Shown: positions 51,752-60,153, numbered from the stretch's first letter. The stretch: 64,000 bases of DNA from Mucilaginibacter ginkgonis (GCF_009754905.2 NZ_CP066775.1:1240001-1304000), one strand, 5' to 3'. Notes: generated by a model not told the origin, from the letters alone. Made by a program: numbers and translations.

Positions 51752-52807
51752 ATGATCGCATTTCTTGAAGCCGGCCTTAACAGCTTAGCAATCCACCATA
51801 TCGGCAACAAACTGCGGAACGAGCGTTTTGTACTTTCGGACGAGCCGGTTGCCCTACAAGACCAGTTGCTTAGTCAGCTGTTGATGCAATATTTCCTGAG
51901 CGGGTTCGACAAGGTGAATGAGATCTTCCGCCTGTACCATCCCAGCGGCGACCTTAACCTTAACGAGGTGTACCATTTCGCTTCGGCCATATTTGATGAG
52001 CCTGAGTCGTTCCAAGAGAACAGCAAGCAACTGGCAAAGCACCTGTATGAAAGCCAGAACCACCCCAAAATAAAACCCGGCGAACTGTACATTGCCTACT
52101 TTGAGCAGGTGCAGGTTGACGGCGAACTGCACAACGCGATAGGCATCTTTAAGTCGGAGACCAAGGAAACTTATCTAAAAGTTTTTCCGCAAAAAGACGG
52201 CTTCGGGCTAAGCTACGAGCAGGACGCGATAGACATCCGCAAACTGGATAAAGGCTGCCTCATCTTTAACACCGAAAAGGAAGAGGGCTACAAAGTGGCG
52301 GTAATAGACAATACCAACCGCGGCCAGGACGCGGTGTACTGGAAAGACGAGTTCCTGAAACTGCGCGTCCGCAACGACAATTACAACCAAACCACTAACG
52401 TACTGGGCGTTTACAAAAACTTTGTCACAGAAAAACTCGACGACGAGTTTGAGATGAGCAAAGCCGACAAGATCGACCTGCTGAACCGCTCGATGAAATA
52501 TTTTAAGGAAAAGGATAGTTTCGATACCGAGGAGTTTGGCCAGGAAGTGATAGGAAATGAACAGGGTATAGCCTCGTTCCTTAATTACAAAAAGGGCTAC
52601 GAAGACGAGTTTGAGACACCCATCCCGGATAGTTTCGACATCTCAGACGCGGCAGTAAAAAAGCAGTCGCGCGTTTATAAAAGCGTGCTTAAGCTGGATA
52701 AGAACTTTCATATTTATATTCATGGCAACAAGGAGCTAATAGAAAAGGGTTTTGATGATGGTAAGGGTATGAATTACTACAAGGTGTTTTTTAAAGAAGA
52801 GAATTGA
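51752..52807 (+). CDS. Nucleoid-associated protein, NdpA/YejK family
   Basis: 351 residues matching the 37-kDa nucleoid-associated protein family. It starts IAFLEAGLNSLAIHHIGNKLRNE, typical for family members, and has ELYIAYFEQVQVDGELHNAIGIFKSETK (in outline) and a charged C-terminal half. YejK/NdpA binds the nucleoid and may affect DNA topology; some homologues are encoded beside mobile elements or defence genes. It sits between the Cas2-like operon (divergent) and a repeat island, which makes a mobile-DNA-related role possible. No fusion or truncation is visible. Confidence 0.85.
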   Translation: MIAFLEAGLNSLAIHHIGNKLRNERFVLSDEPVALQDQLLSQLLMQYFLSGFDKVNEIFRLYHPSGDLNLNEVYHFASAIFDEPESFQENSKQLAKHLYESQNHPKIKPGELYIAYFEQVQVDGELHNAIGIFKSETKETYLKVFPQKDGFGLSYEQDAIDIRKLDKGCLIFNTEKEEGYKVAVIDNTNRGQDAVYWKDEFLKLRVRNDNYNQTTNVLGVYKNFVTEKLDDEFEMSKADKIDLLNRSMKYFKEKDSFDTEEFGQEVIGNEQGIASFLNYKKGYEDEFETPIPDSFDISDAAVKKQSRVYKSVLKLDKNFHIYIHGNKELIEKGFDDGKGMNYYKVFFKEEN

Positions 52808-52821
52808 TCTTTCCGATGTTA

Positions 52822-54064
52822 AAGCCCCTCTCTTTCGGAGAGGGTCCCGATAGCTATCGGGAGGGGTGAGGCAATTTTAGCGTTCAACTCCCTGTGTCAT
52901 GCTGAGCCTGTCGAAGCATCGCTCATTCGCCGCTTAGGCTCGACACTTTTGTCTTAGCCACAAAAGTGTCCAAAAAAGGCCAAGCCAGCGAAAGGCTTCT
53001 TGTCGCACACGCCACCCTGCGAAACGCTCGCATGGCCCTCATCACACATGCCCTCAGTAGCGGCTCGCGTTTCCATCCGAAGCTGCCCGCTGGCATTAAA
53101 AGCCACAGGTGTATGCCTCTATAAAACTTGACCCGAGGCAAAAGACTGAAAGCTCCTCTTGTGGAGAGAGGTCCCGATAGCTATCGAAAGGGGTGAAGCA
53201 ATCTTCCGCTCATTCGCCGCTAGTGCTTTGCTTATTACGCTCCATCTAAATCCTTCCCAAAAGGGAGGACTTCTAAGCCCCTCTCTTTCGGAGAGGGGTT
53301 TGGGGTGAGGCAATCTTCCGCTCATTCGCCGCTAGTGCTTTCTTAAAACGCCCCACCTAAATCCTCCCCGGGAGGGAGGACTTTGGACGCCCTTCTTTTC
53401 GGAGAGGTATTCTCACCAAAATTTCCGTTATGTCATGCTGAGCCTGTCGAAGCATCGCTCATTCGCCGCTAAGGCTTGTTTAATACGCCCCATCTAAATC
53501 CTTCCCAAAAGGGAGGACTTCTAAGCCCCTCTCTTTCGGAGAGGGGTTTGGGGTGAGCAATCTTCCGCTCACTCACCGCTAAGGCTTTGTTTAAAACGCC
53601 CCACCTAAATCCTCCCCGGGAGGGAGGACTTTGGACGCCCTTCTTTTCGGAGAGGTATTCTCACCAAAATTTCCGTTATGTCATGCTGACCCTGTCGAAG
53701 CATCGCTCATTCGCCGCTTAGGGTTTGCTTAATATGCTCCACTTAATCCTCCCCGGGAGGGAGGACTTTGAAAGCCCCTCTCTTGTGGAGGCGGTCCCGA
53801 TAGCTATCGGAAGGGGGGTGAGGCAAATTGTGCTCTGGCGTAGATTTGTTGGCACTGCATTTAGAACACCGAAAAAATGCGGCATCAGTCTGTGCGGTAA
53901 CCACAACATTTGAAACAGCAGAAACTATTGTAGCGCAGGGTGCAGCCGCGAGTTTTCTTGGTTACTTCTTTTGACGGCCAAAAGAAGTAACAACACTAAG
54001 CGGGGCAACTGTACAAACTTAATTTAGCACACGCACCCGATGCTTCGACAGGCTCAGCATGACA
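52822..54064. repeat. Gene-poor island of dispersed repeats
   Basis: About 1.3 kb between the nucleoid-associated protein gene and GGCT holds no credible gene. It is made of several repeat families: AAGCCCCTCTCTTTCGGAGA units at 52822, 53274, 53523 and variants at 53149 and 53770; TGTCATGCTGAGCCTGTCGA at 52897, 53431 and 53671 (one mismatch) and inverted at 54037-54062; and hairpins GACACTTTTGT/ACAAAAGTGTC (52942-52970) and GTTACTTCTTTTG/CAAAAGAAGTAAC (53961-53991). The short open frames here are accidental. Confidence 0.85.
53207..53765. repeat. Tandem repeat, period 248-249 bases
   Basis: Units 53207-53455 and 53456-53703 are nearly identical, followed by the start of a third to about 53765. 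Each unit starts CGCTCATTCGCCGCT, contains CTTCCCAAAAGGGAGGACTT and CTCCCCGGGAGGGAGGACTT, and ends TGTCATGCTGAGCCTGTCG. Differences are a few substitutions and one indel. This points to recent duplication within the island. Confidence 0.88.
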
Positions 54065-54141
54065 ACTTTTGTGTTTGTTCTCAAAATTGTTTATCATAGA
54101 CAGTTTTCCATTACTAACCCCTAACTTGCACCCTTACATTT

Positions 54142-54477
54142 ATGGAAGAAAATCTATTTTCATATGGAACGCTGCAGTTAGAGGCTGTGCAGCTGACAAC
54201 ATTCGGCCGGAAGCTTAAGGGCTTTAAAGATGCTTTGGTGGGTTACGTTACGACTACCATTACCATTGCCGACGAAGGCGTGGTTGAAACCAGCGGACAA
54301 GCCGAACACCTGGCCCTAGTACATACCGGCAACGTTACCGACCGGGTAGAGGGTATGGTTTACCAGGTAGAGCACCACGAGTTTGAAAAGGTTGACACTT
54401 ACGAAGGCAGTAATTACAAGCGTGTTATCGCCACAATGGCGTCGGGCATTACTACCTGGGTCTATGTTAAAGCCTGA
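54142..54477 (+). CDS. Gamma-glutamylcyclotransferase-like (AIG2/GGCT) protein
   Basis: 111 residues. It starts LFSYGTLQ, the substrate-binding YGTL motif of the GGCT fold, and has VEGMVYQVEHHEFEKVDTYEGSNYKRV (in outline), where the glutamate of YEG is the usual catalytic acid. Members cleave gamma-glutamyl amino acids or glutathione-type peptides; some are of unknown substrate. No pathway neighbours. Confidence 0.85.
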   Translation: MEENLFSYGTLQLEAVQLTTFGRKLKGFKDALVGYVTTTITIADEGVVETSGQAEHLALVHTGNVTDRVEGMVYQVEHHEFEKVDTYEGSNYKRVIATMASGITTWVYVKA

Positions 54478-54488
54478 AAATAAGCAAG

Positions 54489-54854
54489 CTAAGCTGCACC
54501 CGCAAACTTATCAACCTTGGTCATCAGCAGGTCCATATCAAAAGGTTTTGACACGTAATCTGTAGCGCCGGCCTCACGGGCAATTTTTTCGCCGTCGCGG
54601 CTGGCAGATACCACAATAACCGGCAGGTCCTTAGTTTCGGAGTTACTACGCAGTGTCTTCAGCACCTGGTCGCCAGATAGTACGGGCATCCACAGGTCAA
54701 GGATCAACACGTCAGGTTTCTGTTTTTCAATGACGTCCATTACCTGTAAACTATCAAGAACCGGAATGATATTGTAACCCGTGCCTTCAAACATCATTTC
54801 CAACATATCAACGATGCCGGCATCGTCGTCGCAAATTAAAAGTGTCTTATTCAT
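54489..54854 (-). CDS. Single-domain response regulator
   Basis: 121 residues forming only a receiver domain. The acidic pocket is in LICDDDAGI, the phosphoacceptor aspartate in DVLILDLWMPVLSGDQVL, and later Ser/Thr and Lys in VVSASRD and YVSKPFDMD. It has no output domain, so it acts by protein contact or in a phosphorelay. Its start overlaps the stop of the LOV kinase by four bases, so the two form a pair. Confidence 0.92.
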   Translation of the reverse strand: MNKTLLICDDDAGIVDMLEMMFEGTGYNIIPVLDSLQVMDVIEKQKPDVLILDLWMPVLSGDQVLKTLRSNSETKDLPVIVVSASRDGEKIAREAGATDYVSKPFDMDLLMTKVDKFAGAA

Positions 54855-56401
54855 TGTTGATGCTCGGTATGTACGGGCAGTGTGAAGCTAAAAGTTGATC
54901 CCTTGCCAGGTTCGCTCTCTACCCAAAGCGATCCGCCGTGGTTTTTGATGATCTGGTCGCAAACATACAGGCCGATGCCCATGCCGGGATAATGCTGCTG
55001 AATTTCGCCTACGCGGTAAAAACGGTCGAATATTTTTTTCTGGTCCTGGTGGTTAATGCCCAGGCCGTAGTCGGTTACAGACACCTTGATGTAATTGCCC
55101 ACTTCTGACAGATGCACACGCACTTTGTCTGATCCGGGACTGTATTTTATGGCGTTAGACAGCAGGTTGTTGAGCACCTGTATAATGTGCGACTCGTCGC
55201 CGTTGTAAATGCTGTGAGTGGCGCCGTCGACAGTTATCTGGTGCGATTTGGTGGCGGTTTGCAGGCCGTCCACAGTTTCGGCAACCATCTTGTCGAACTC
55301 AAAGTCTTCTTTATGCAGCTCGATGTTGCCGGTTTGAATGCGAGATACGTCAAGCAGTTCTGCAATAAGGCTGTTCAAGCGTTCTACATAAACATCCGTC
55401 TTTTCAAGAGCGGCTTTAAATTTACCATCCGCCTCAGCCGGCACAGTGCTTTTCATCAGGTGTATAAAACCTTTGATAGTGGTGAGCGGCGTTTTTAGTT
55501 CGTGGCTGGCAATAGAAAGGAAATCATCTTTACGGCGCTCGATCTCGCGTCGGTCAGTAATGTCTTCAATGGCGATGAGGATGCGGTCTTTATATTCGCC
55601 TTCAAGTTCTACCCGGTAAGCATTCAATACCATCAGTTTGTGGCCTATACGCGGGAAATCGTGCTCAACCTCAAACTCCTCTACAGGGTTATTGGTGGGC
55701 AGTACTGTCTCTAGTAGTTCCTTAAGACGCGGAATGTTCCATTGGCCGTTGCCTAATTCATACATTTCCTTGCCGATGGTATCATCACGGGTAACTTTAA
55801 ATACTTTTATAAAGTGGTCGTTAACACTAAGGATTTTAAAGGTTGGGTCTAAAACGATGAGGCTTTCCCTAACTGTCTGAACGATACTGTTCAAATAATC
55901 TTTGCTCTCTTTAAGGTGCTGCGTACGCTCGACAATGCGTTTTTCCATCAGCGCTTGTTGCTCGCGAAGCTTTATCTCGGCCTTAACGCGCTGAGTTACG
56001 TTATTTTGTACACCAATGAAGAATTGCACATTACCGTTTTCATCCTTAACCGGCGATACAAATAAGTTATTGTAGAATAGCGTACCGTCCTTTTTATAGT
56101 TGCGGATATCAACCACGCAGCTTTCGCCATTTTCGATAGCTTTTCTTAGTAACTCACGTTCTGGTTGATCGCGATCATTTTTTTGCAAAAAGCGGCAATT
56201 GTGACCGATGATGTCGGTGCGATCGTAACCGCTTATTTCCAGAAAAGCATTATTGCAATAAACTATCGGGTTATCGGGCAGGGTATTATCTGTTATAATA
56301 ATGCCTGATATCGAAGCATCAAGTGCTTTGGTAAGTAATGCAAGGTCGCGCTGCGTGTCTGATCTAAAAAAATTAAAAGCGCCTTTATTCAAACTATCCA
56401 T
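54851..56401 (-). CDS. LOV-domain sensor histidine kinase (probable blue-light receptor)
   Basis: 516 residues, soluble. Residues about 20-138 form a LOV domain: GHNCRFLQ at 66-73 with Cys69 that forms the flavin adduct in LOV proteins, the flavin-contacting RNYKKDGTLFYNNL (Asn101, Asn111) and FIGVQNNVT with Gln132. A linker helix leads to a second PAS domain (about 170-285), then HisKA with FLSIASHELKTPL (His300) and HATPase_c (NLLSNAIKYSPGS, VTDYGLGI, GMGIGLYV). It should sense blue light through FMN and phosphorylate the coupled receiver protein. The output is unknown. Confidence 0.92.
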   Translation of the reverse strand: MDSLNKGAFNFFRSDTQRDLALLTKALDASISGIIITDNTLPDNPIVYCNNAFLEISGYDRTDIIGHNCRFLQKNDRDQPERELLRKAIENGESCVVDIRNYKKDGTLFYNNLFVSPVKDENGNVQFFIGVQNNVTQRVKAEIKLREQQALMEKRIVERTQHLKESKDYLNSIVQTVRESLIVLDPTFKILSVNDHFIKVFKVTRDDTIGKEMYELGNGQWNIPRLKELLETVLPTNNPVEEFEVEHDFPRIGHKLMVLNAYRVELEGEYKDRILIAIEDITDRREIERRKDDFLSIASHELKTPLTTIKGFIHLMKSTVPAEADGKFKAALEKTDVYVERLNSLIAELLDVSRIQTGNIELHKEDFEFDKMVAETVDGLQTATKSHQITVDGATHSIYNGDESHIIQVLNNLLSNAIKYSPGSDKVRVHLSEVGNYIKVSVTDYGLGINHQDQKKIFDRFYRVGEIQQHYPGMGIGLYVCDQIIKNHGGSLWVESEPGKGSTFSFTLPVHTEHQQ

Positions 56402-56510
56402 TCAAAATAAACTGTATCAACAAAATAGGTAAATGTAAATCGGGTCAGGGATGTTTCGGCTCGGGCGTAAAAATGCGAAATCTGTTTGAATAAGTAAATT
56501 ATTCAATAAA

Positions 56511-56535
56511 AAAAACCCGGCTGTTGACCGGGCTT
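56511..56535 (-). terminator. Intrinsic terminator of the type II glutamine synthetase gene
   Basis: CCCGG (56516-56520) pairs with CCGGG (56528-56532). On the minus strand TTTTTTTT follows. It lies 28 bases after the stop. Confidence 0.85.
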
Positions 56536-56562
56536 TGTATAGTAAAACTAAAATAAGGGCTG

Positions 56563-57570
56563 TTATAACACCGATTTTACGGTTTTGATAATTCTGGCTG
56601 CTACCTTGTATGGGTCGGCAGCAGAGTTAGGGCGACGGTCTTCCAGGTAACCGCTCCAGCCTTTTTGTACGGTAAACAACGGAATGCGGATAGATGCGCC
56701 GCGGTCTGACACGCCATAGCTGTAATCATTTATCGAAGCCGTTTCATGTTTCCCGGTTAATCTCATGTGGTTGTCTGCACCATAAACTTCTATATGCTCT
56801 TTCACTACCGGACGAAAAGCCTCTAATACCTTTGTATAGGTCTCCTGGCTTGCAGCGGTACGAAGCAGCGTGTTAGAGAAGTTGGCATGCATGCCAGATC
56901 CGTTCCAGTCTAAGGTGCCCAATGGTTTGCAATGCCAGTTAATGGCTACGTTGTATTCCTCGCCGATACGCTCTAATAAATAACGTGCAACCCAGATCTG
57001 GTCGCCGGCTTCTTTGGCGCCTTTCGCAAATATTTGAAACTCCCACTGGCCCGCGGCAACTTCCGCGTTAATGCCTTCGACGTTCAAGCCCGCTTCAAGA
57101 CAAACATCCAGATGCTCTTCTACAATTCGGCGGCCATATGCGTTTTTAGCACCTACAGAGCAGTAATAAGGGCCTTGCGGCACCGGGTAGCCATTATCAG
57201 GGAAGCCTAATGGCTTATTAGTCTCGGGGTTCCATAAGAAGTATTCCTGCTCGAAACCAAACCAAAAATCGTTGTCATCATCTTCTATGTGTGCGCGGCC
57301 GTTGCTATCGTGCGGGGTGCCATCAGGATTTAAAACCTCGCACATTACCAGGTAAGCTTTCTTACGCTGCGGATCTTTGCAAATAAATACCGGTTTCAAG
57401 ACACAGTCAGAGGATCCGCCCGGTGCCTGCTCTGTTGATGAGCCATCGAAGTTCCAAAGCGGGCAATCTTCTAATTTTCCGCTAAAATTGTGTTCAATTT
57501 TTGTTTTGCTGCGTAAACTTTGTGTGGGTTTGTAACCGTCAAGCCAAATGTACTCCAGTTTTGATGCCAT
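56563..57570 (-). CDS. Type II glutamine synthetase (eukaryote-like)
   Basis: 335 residues, the short GSII length. The N-terminal beta-grasp segment KLEYIWLDGYKPTQSLRSKT is followed by WNFDGSSTEQAPGGSSDCVLKP (in outline), FGFEQEYFLW with metal-binding glutamates, GPYYCSVGA, and the catalytic QWEFQIF and NGSGMHANFSN segments. It makes glutamine from glutamate and ammonium. It differs completely in size from the GSIII at 31442, so nitrogen assimilation may use different enzymes under different conditions. Confidence 0.93.
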   Translation of the reverse strand: MASKLEYIWLDGYKPTQSLRSKTKIEHNFSGKLEDCPLWNFDGSSTEQAPGGSSDCVLKPVFICKDPQRKKAYLVMCEVLNPDGTPHDSNGRAHIEDDDNDFWFGFEQEYFLWNPETNKPLGFPDNGYPVPQGPYYCSVGAKNAYGRRIVEEHLDVCLEAGLNVEGINAEVAAGQWEFQIFAKGAKEAGDQIWVARYLLERIGEEYNVAINWHCKPLGTLDWNGSGMHANFSNTLLRTAASQETYTKVLEAFRPVVKEHIEVYGADNHMRLTGKHETASINDYSYGVSDRGASIRIPLFTVQKGWSGYLEDRRPNSAADPYKVAARIIKTVKSVL

Positions 57571-57628
57571 TTTTTATTGAAAAGGGGATAGTTGCTTCTT
57601 TGAAATTACTAAAAGCTAAAATTCGGCT

Positions 57629-57658
57629 CAAATTTATTCAAAATTTCAAATATTTGAA
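57629..57658 (-). promoter_or_regulatory. Promoter and palindrome of the type II glutamine synthetase gene
   Basis: On the minus strand TAAATTTG (complement of 57629-57636) matches TAnnTTTG. A perfect 14-base palindrome TTCAAATATTTGAA (57645-57658) sits immediately upstream, where a bound protein could block or help polymerase. The remaining gap up to the DinB gene (57659-57859) shows nothing else. Confidence 0.45.
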
Positions 57659-57859
57659 GATGTATTTTATATAAATTGGAATTTTTACTGAGTTTACTGA
57701 AATAGCCGTAATTAATTAAGCCTGCTGAACGAAGTTTTTGCGCTACGTCCCACTTCTTCATTTTATATCACTCTTGAAATGTTTATAAATTTATTAACGG
57801 AACATCGTTTGTTTTTATAAAATTTGAATGCTAAAAAAATTATCATTTTAAACGACCCT

Positions 57860-58360
57860 ATGTACCGCCATATTCAAGATTTTTTGAACGATTGGAAAAG
57901 TGAAGAAGCAAACACGTTAAAGATCTTTACAGAAATAACGCACGACACCAAATCGAAAGAAATAAATGTAAACGTGCGTACGATCGAGAAACTGGCGTGG
58001 CACATTACGCACAGCATTACAGAAATGGCGGCGGCGGCAGGTATTTTGGAAACTGACCAGCTTGCCGAAACTCCTATGCCTGAAACCATGGCAGGCATTA
58101 CTGAACTCTATCAAAAGTATTGCGGCGTTTTTGCGCAGGCGCTGCGCAGCAAATGGACAGATTCTGCATTGGAAGATGGTATCCCTATGTATGGCGAAAC
58201 CTGGAAAAAAGGCCGTTTTCTACAGATCATTATCGCTCATCAAACCCACCACCGCAGCCAGATGACGGTTGTTATGCGTATGGTTGGATTGCCGGTACCG
58301 GGGATATTTGGCCCATCTAAAGAAGAGTGGGAATTTATGGGCCTTCCGGCGATGGAATAG
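57860..58360 (+). CDS. DinB-like domain protein
   Basis: About 166 residues from the ATG at 57860; a TTG at 57824 would add 12 residues and cannot be excluded. The four-helix DinB/YfiT fold is supported by KLAWHITHSITEM near the N-terminal third and IIIAHQTHHRSQMTVVMRMVG, which supply three histidines for a metal site. DinB-like proteins include thiol-dependent transferases and stress proteins of unknown activity. Its stop abuts the convergent DAC gene's stop (58360/58361). Confidence 0.8.
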   Translation: MYRHIQDFLNDWKSEEANTLKIFTEITHDTKSKEINVNVRTIEKLAWHITHSITEMAAAAGILETDQLAETPMPETMAGITELYQKYCGVFAQALRSKWTDSALEDGIPMYGETWKKGRFLQIIIAHQTHHRSQMTVVMRMVGLPVPGIFGPSKEEWEFMGLPAME

Positions 58361-59503
58361 CTACATTAATAGCACATCTATACGGTTGGCGTGCACCATA
58401 TTCAACTTAGCTGACCACGCGAATATCGTAAAGTTGCCATCCTGTGAAGCTACCAATGCAATGGCATCACGCTGATCATGCACAAACTGCGCGGCAGCCA
58501 AATGGCGTGTGCCACCGTTTTGTGCCGGGTGCAACACCTTTGGCTCGGCACCTATAACCGGCTCAGTCACATTCATACGCTCTATACGCTGCGAATCGTC
58601 AGACCGGGTAAGCTTAGCGCCAAAAGCCAGCAGTTCATTATCCTGATTGATGATCGTGGCTCCATCAACCGCGGTAAACCCGCCCACAATTTCTATGGCT
58701 TGTAATAGCTTATCCTGCCAGTGGGTTACATTCTCCTGTAATTCGTACTTCACCATTAGTTTGTTAATAGCATCGTATGCCGGTTCAACGGGGTAAGTGA
58801 TAGGGTGCACTACAGATTTGCGCCAATTGTCAGAGTGGCTGGGTACAATGGCGACAATGCCGCCCCGACCATGGGCACGCATCACCGCAGCAAGTTCTAT
58901 CAGCACATTAACTTTATTGGATAAATAAGATGGTAGTGTTTTACCTAACAGCGATGATAACATTGCCGGATACTCGGCCATTTCCCCGGTTTGGGGAGCA
59001 ACAAACTTTACCTGGTCGCCGTTAAGGATAGCTACGTTCACAAATTTACCGAAGCCATCCGCGCGGCTGTGCTTAATGATCATGAGTCCGGGTTCTACCA
59101 CTTCCAGCACAAAGCAAATGCCCGGCAATATGTGGGATGTTCCCCAGATAAATGCTTCATCGTTTTTATTCCAAACTGCCAGGTGTACACCAGGGCGTTC
59201 AACAGCTGGCGCAAGCTTTTTCAAATTATGCGGCGTAAGCCTTAGCGGCGTCCCAAACTTCAAGTGCAATCTTGCCTGTGAAGGGTGCAACAAAGCGATA
59301 GATATTTTTGGAGGATGCCCTTCTTCTTTTTGCAAGCTGGCCCAAAAGGCGGCATCTATAACGGCTTCTATAATATGAAGTGGTGGCATAGTGGCAAGGC
59401 ATTCGGCGCCTGTATCGCGGGCTGTAGCTAAATTATCTTCAAAATGCTTCTCAATAGTAGAAGCAACCATGCGCGCGGCTAGGTATGACGGCTCTGACAA
59501 CAT
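58361..59503 (-). CDS. DAC-domain protein, probable cyclic-di-AMP-type synthase with DACNV-like sensor
   Basis: 380 residues. The C-terminal third is a DAC-like (DisA_N) domain: GGFTAVDGATIINQDNELLAFGAKL (in outline) with the DGA motif at 280-282 and GGTRHLAAAQFV (about 330-341), corresponding to the RHRAA-type motif, then AIALVASQDGNFTIF. These motifs bind and condense ATP in diadenylate cyclases. The N-terminal two thirds are not CdaA- or DisA-like and fit what I recall as the DACNV sensor domain; this name is from memory. No membrane helix. It may answer to a soluble ligand. Motif II reads RHLAAA rather than RHRAA, so activity is not certain. Confidence 0.8.
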   Translation of the reverse strand: MLSEPSYLAARMVASTIEKHFEDNLATARDTGAECLATMPPLHIIEAVIDAAFWASLQKEEGHPPKISIALLHPSQARLHLKFGTPLRLTPHNLKKLAPAVERPGVHLAVWNKNDEAFIWGTSHILPGICFVLEVVEPGLMIIKHSRADGFGKFVNVAILNGDQVKFVAPQTGEMAEYPAMLSSLLGKTLPSYLSNKVNVLIELAAVMRAHGRGGIVAIVPSHSDNWRKSVVHPITYPVEPAYDAINKLMVKYELQENVTHWQDKLLQAIEIVGGFTAVDGATIINQDNELLAFGAKLTRSDDSQRIERMNVTEPVIGAEPKVLHPAQNGGTRHLAAAQFVHDQRDAIALVASQDGNFTIFAWSAKLNMVHANRIDVLLM

Positions 59504-59513
59504 AATTGGTATA

Positions 59514-59521
59514 CAAAACTA
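59514..59521 (-). promoter_or_regulatory. -7 promoter element of the DAC-domain gene
   Basis: The minus strand reads TAGTTTTG, an exact TAnnTTTG match, ten bases before the ATG at 59503. The 5' leader would be very short. Confidence 0.4.
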
Positions 59522-59527
59522 TCATTA

Positions 59528-59557
59528 AAAAAATAAGCCGGTCAAAACGGCCGGCTT
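59528..59557 (-). terminator. Terminator after the small basic protein gene
   Basis: AAGCCGG (59535-59541) pairs with CCGGCTT (59551-59557); on the minus strand the stem is followed by ATTTTTTTA. It ends the cspA-small protein unit before the DAC promoter. Confidence 0.8.
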
Positions 59558-59590
59558 ACAAGAACATATTTTTACTGCAACTAAACAATG

Positions 59591-59791
59591 TTAATCTTTT
59601 GCTGGCTTTTTAGGCTCGGGCGGGGTATCAACTATTTCGCCAAACTCGTTAACATACGCCATCATATTTTCTAAACCGCCACCGGCTGAATTCTCTTTGC
59701 GTTGTTGCTTGCGTTCTTCTTTTTCTTCTCTTTTCTTTAACCGGTTTTTCTCCAGTTGCTTCTTCATAAATGTCGCCTGCGACTTTGCCAT
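59591..59791 (-). CDS. Small basic coiled protein encoded behind cspA
   Basis: 66 residues. The first half is a highly charged helix (KKQLEKNRLKKREEKEERKQQRKE), the second half NMMAYVNEFGEIVDTPPEPKKP, with a DTPPEP tail. Similar proteins occur next to cold-shock genes in Bacteroidota (recollection). It may bind RNA or ribosomes. A hairpin with T tract lies between it and cspA, so only part of the cspA transcripts would reach it. Function unknown. Confidence 0.75.
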   Translation of the reverse strand: MAKSQATFMKKQLEKNRLKKREEKEERKQQRKENSAGGGLENMMAYVNEFGEIVDTPPEPKKPAKD

Positions 59792-59822
59792 TTCGTATTC
59801 TCTTTTAAATTCTTGTAATAAA

Positions 59823-59852
59823 TAAAAAGCACCCCGGTATTGCCGGGATGCT
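59823..59852 (-). terminator. Terminator or attenuator between cspA and the small basic gene
   Basis: AGCACCCCGG (59828-59837) pairs with CCGGGATGCT (59843-59852) with one mismatch; on the minus strand TTTTT follows. It lies 22 bases after the cspA stop. Confidence 0.75.
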
Positions 59853-59873
59853 CCATGAATGATTTATAAAAGG

Positions 59874-60062
59874 TTAAGCTAACTTTACGTTAACCGCGTT
59901 TAGTCCTTTTTTGCCGTCTTTTACTTCGAAAGTTACGCTGTCATTCTCTCTGATCTTGTCAACCAGACCTGTTACGTGAACAAAGATCTCTTCGCCATCT
60001 TCAGATTTGATGAAGCCGAAGCCCTTTGATTCATTGTAAAATTTTACTGTTCCTGTATTCAT
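59874..60062 (-). CDS. Cold-shock protein, CspA family
   Basis: 62 residues. The RNA-binding motifs KGFGFIKSEDG (RNP1) and IFVHVTGL (RNP2) are intact. The protein forms a small OB-fold that melts RNA structure at low temperature or in stress. Its 5' region, between the promoter-like TACCTTGC and the ATG, is short, without the long cold-sensing leader of E. coli cspA. The small basic protein gene follows behind a partial terminator. Confidence 0.93.
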   Translation of the reverse strand: MNTGTVKFYNESKGFGFIKSEDGEEIFVHVTGLVDKIRENDSVTFEVKDGKKGLNAVNVKLA

Positions 60063-60153
60063 TTATATTGTTACTAAGCTCGCAAGGTAGTCAATTAAAA
60101 CCATATATCTGCTATAATTATTCTCTAGCCTGCAATACGATGCGCACAGGCCG

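Noticed and set aside
52923..53909. Several open frames of 60-72 codons in the repeat island
   Set aside because: They are made of dispersed repeats, differ between repeat copies and lack any protein features.
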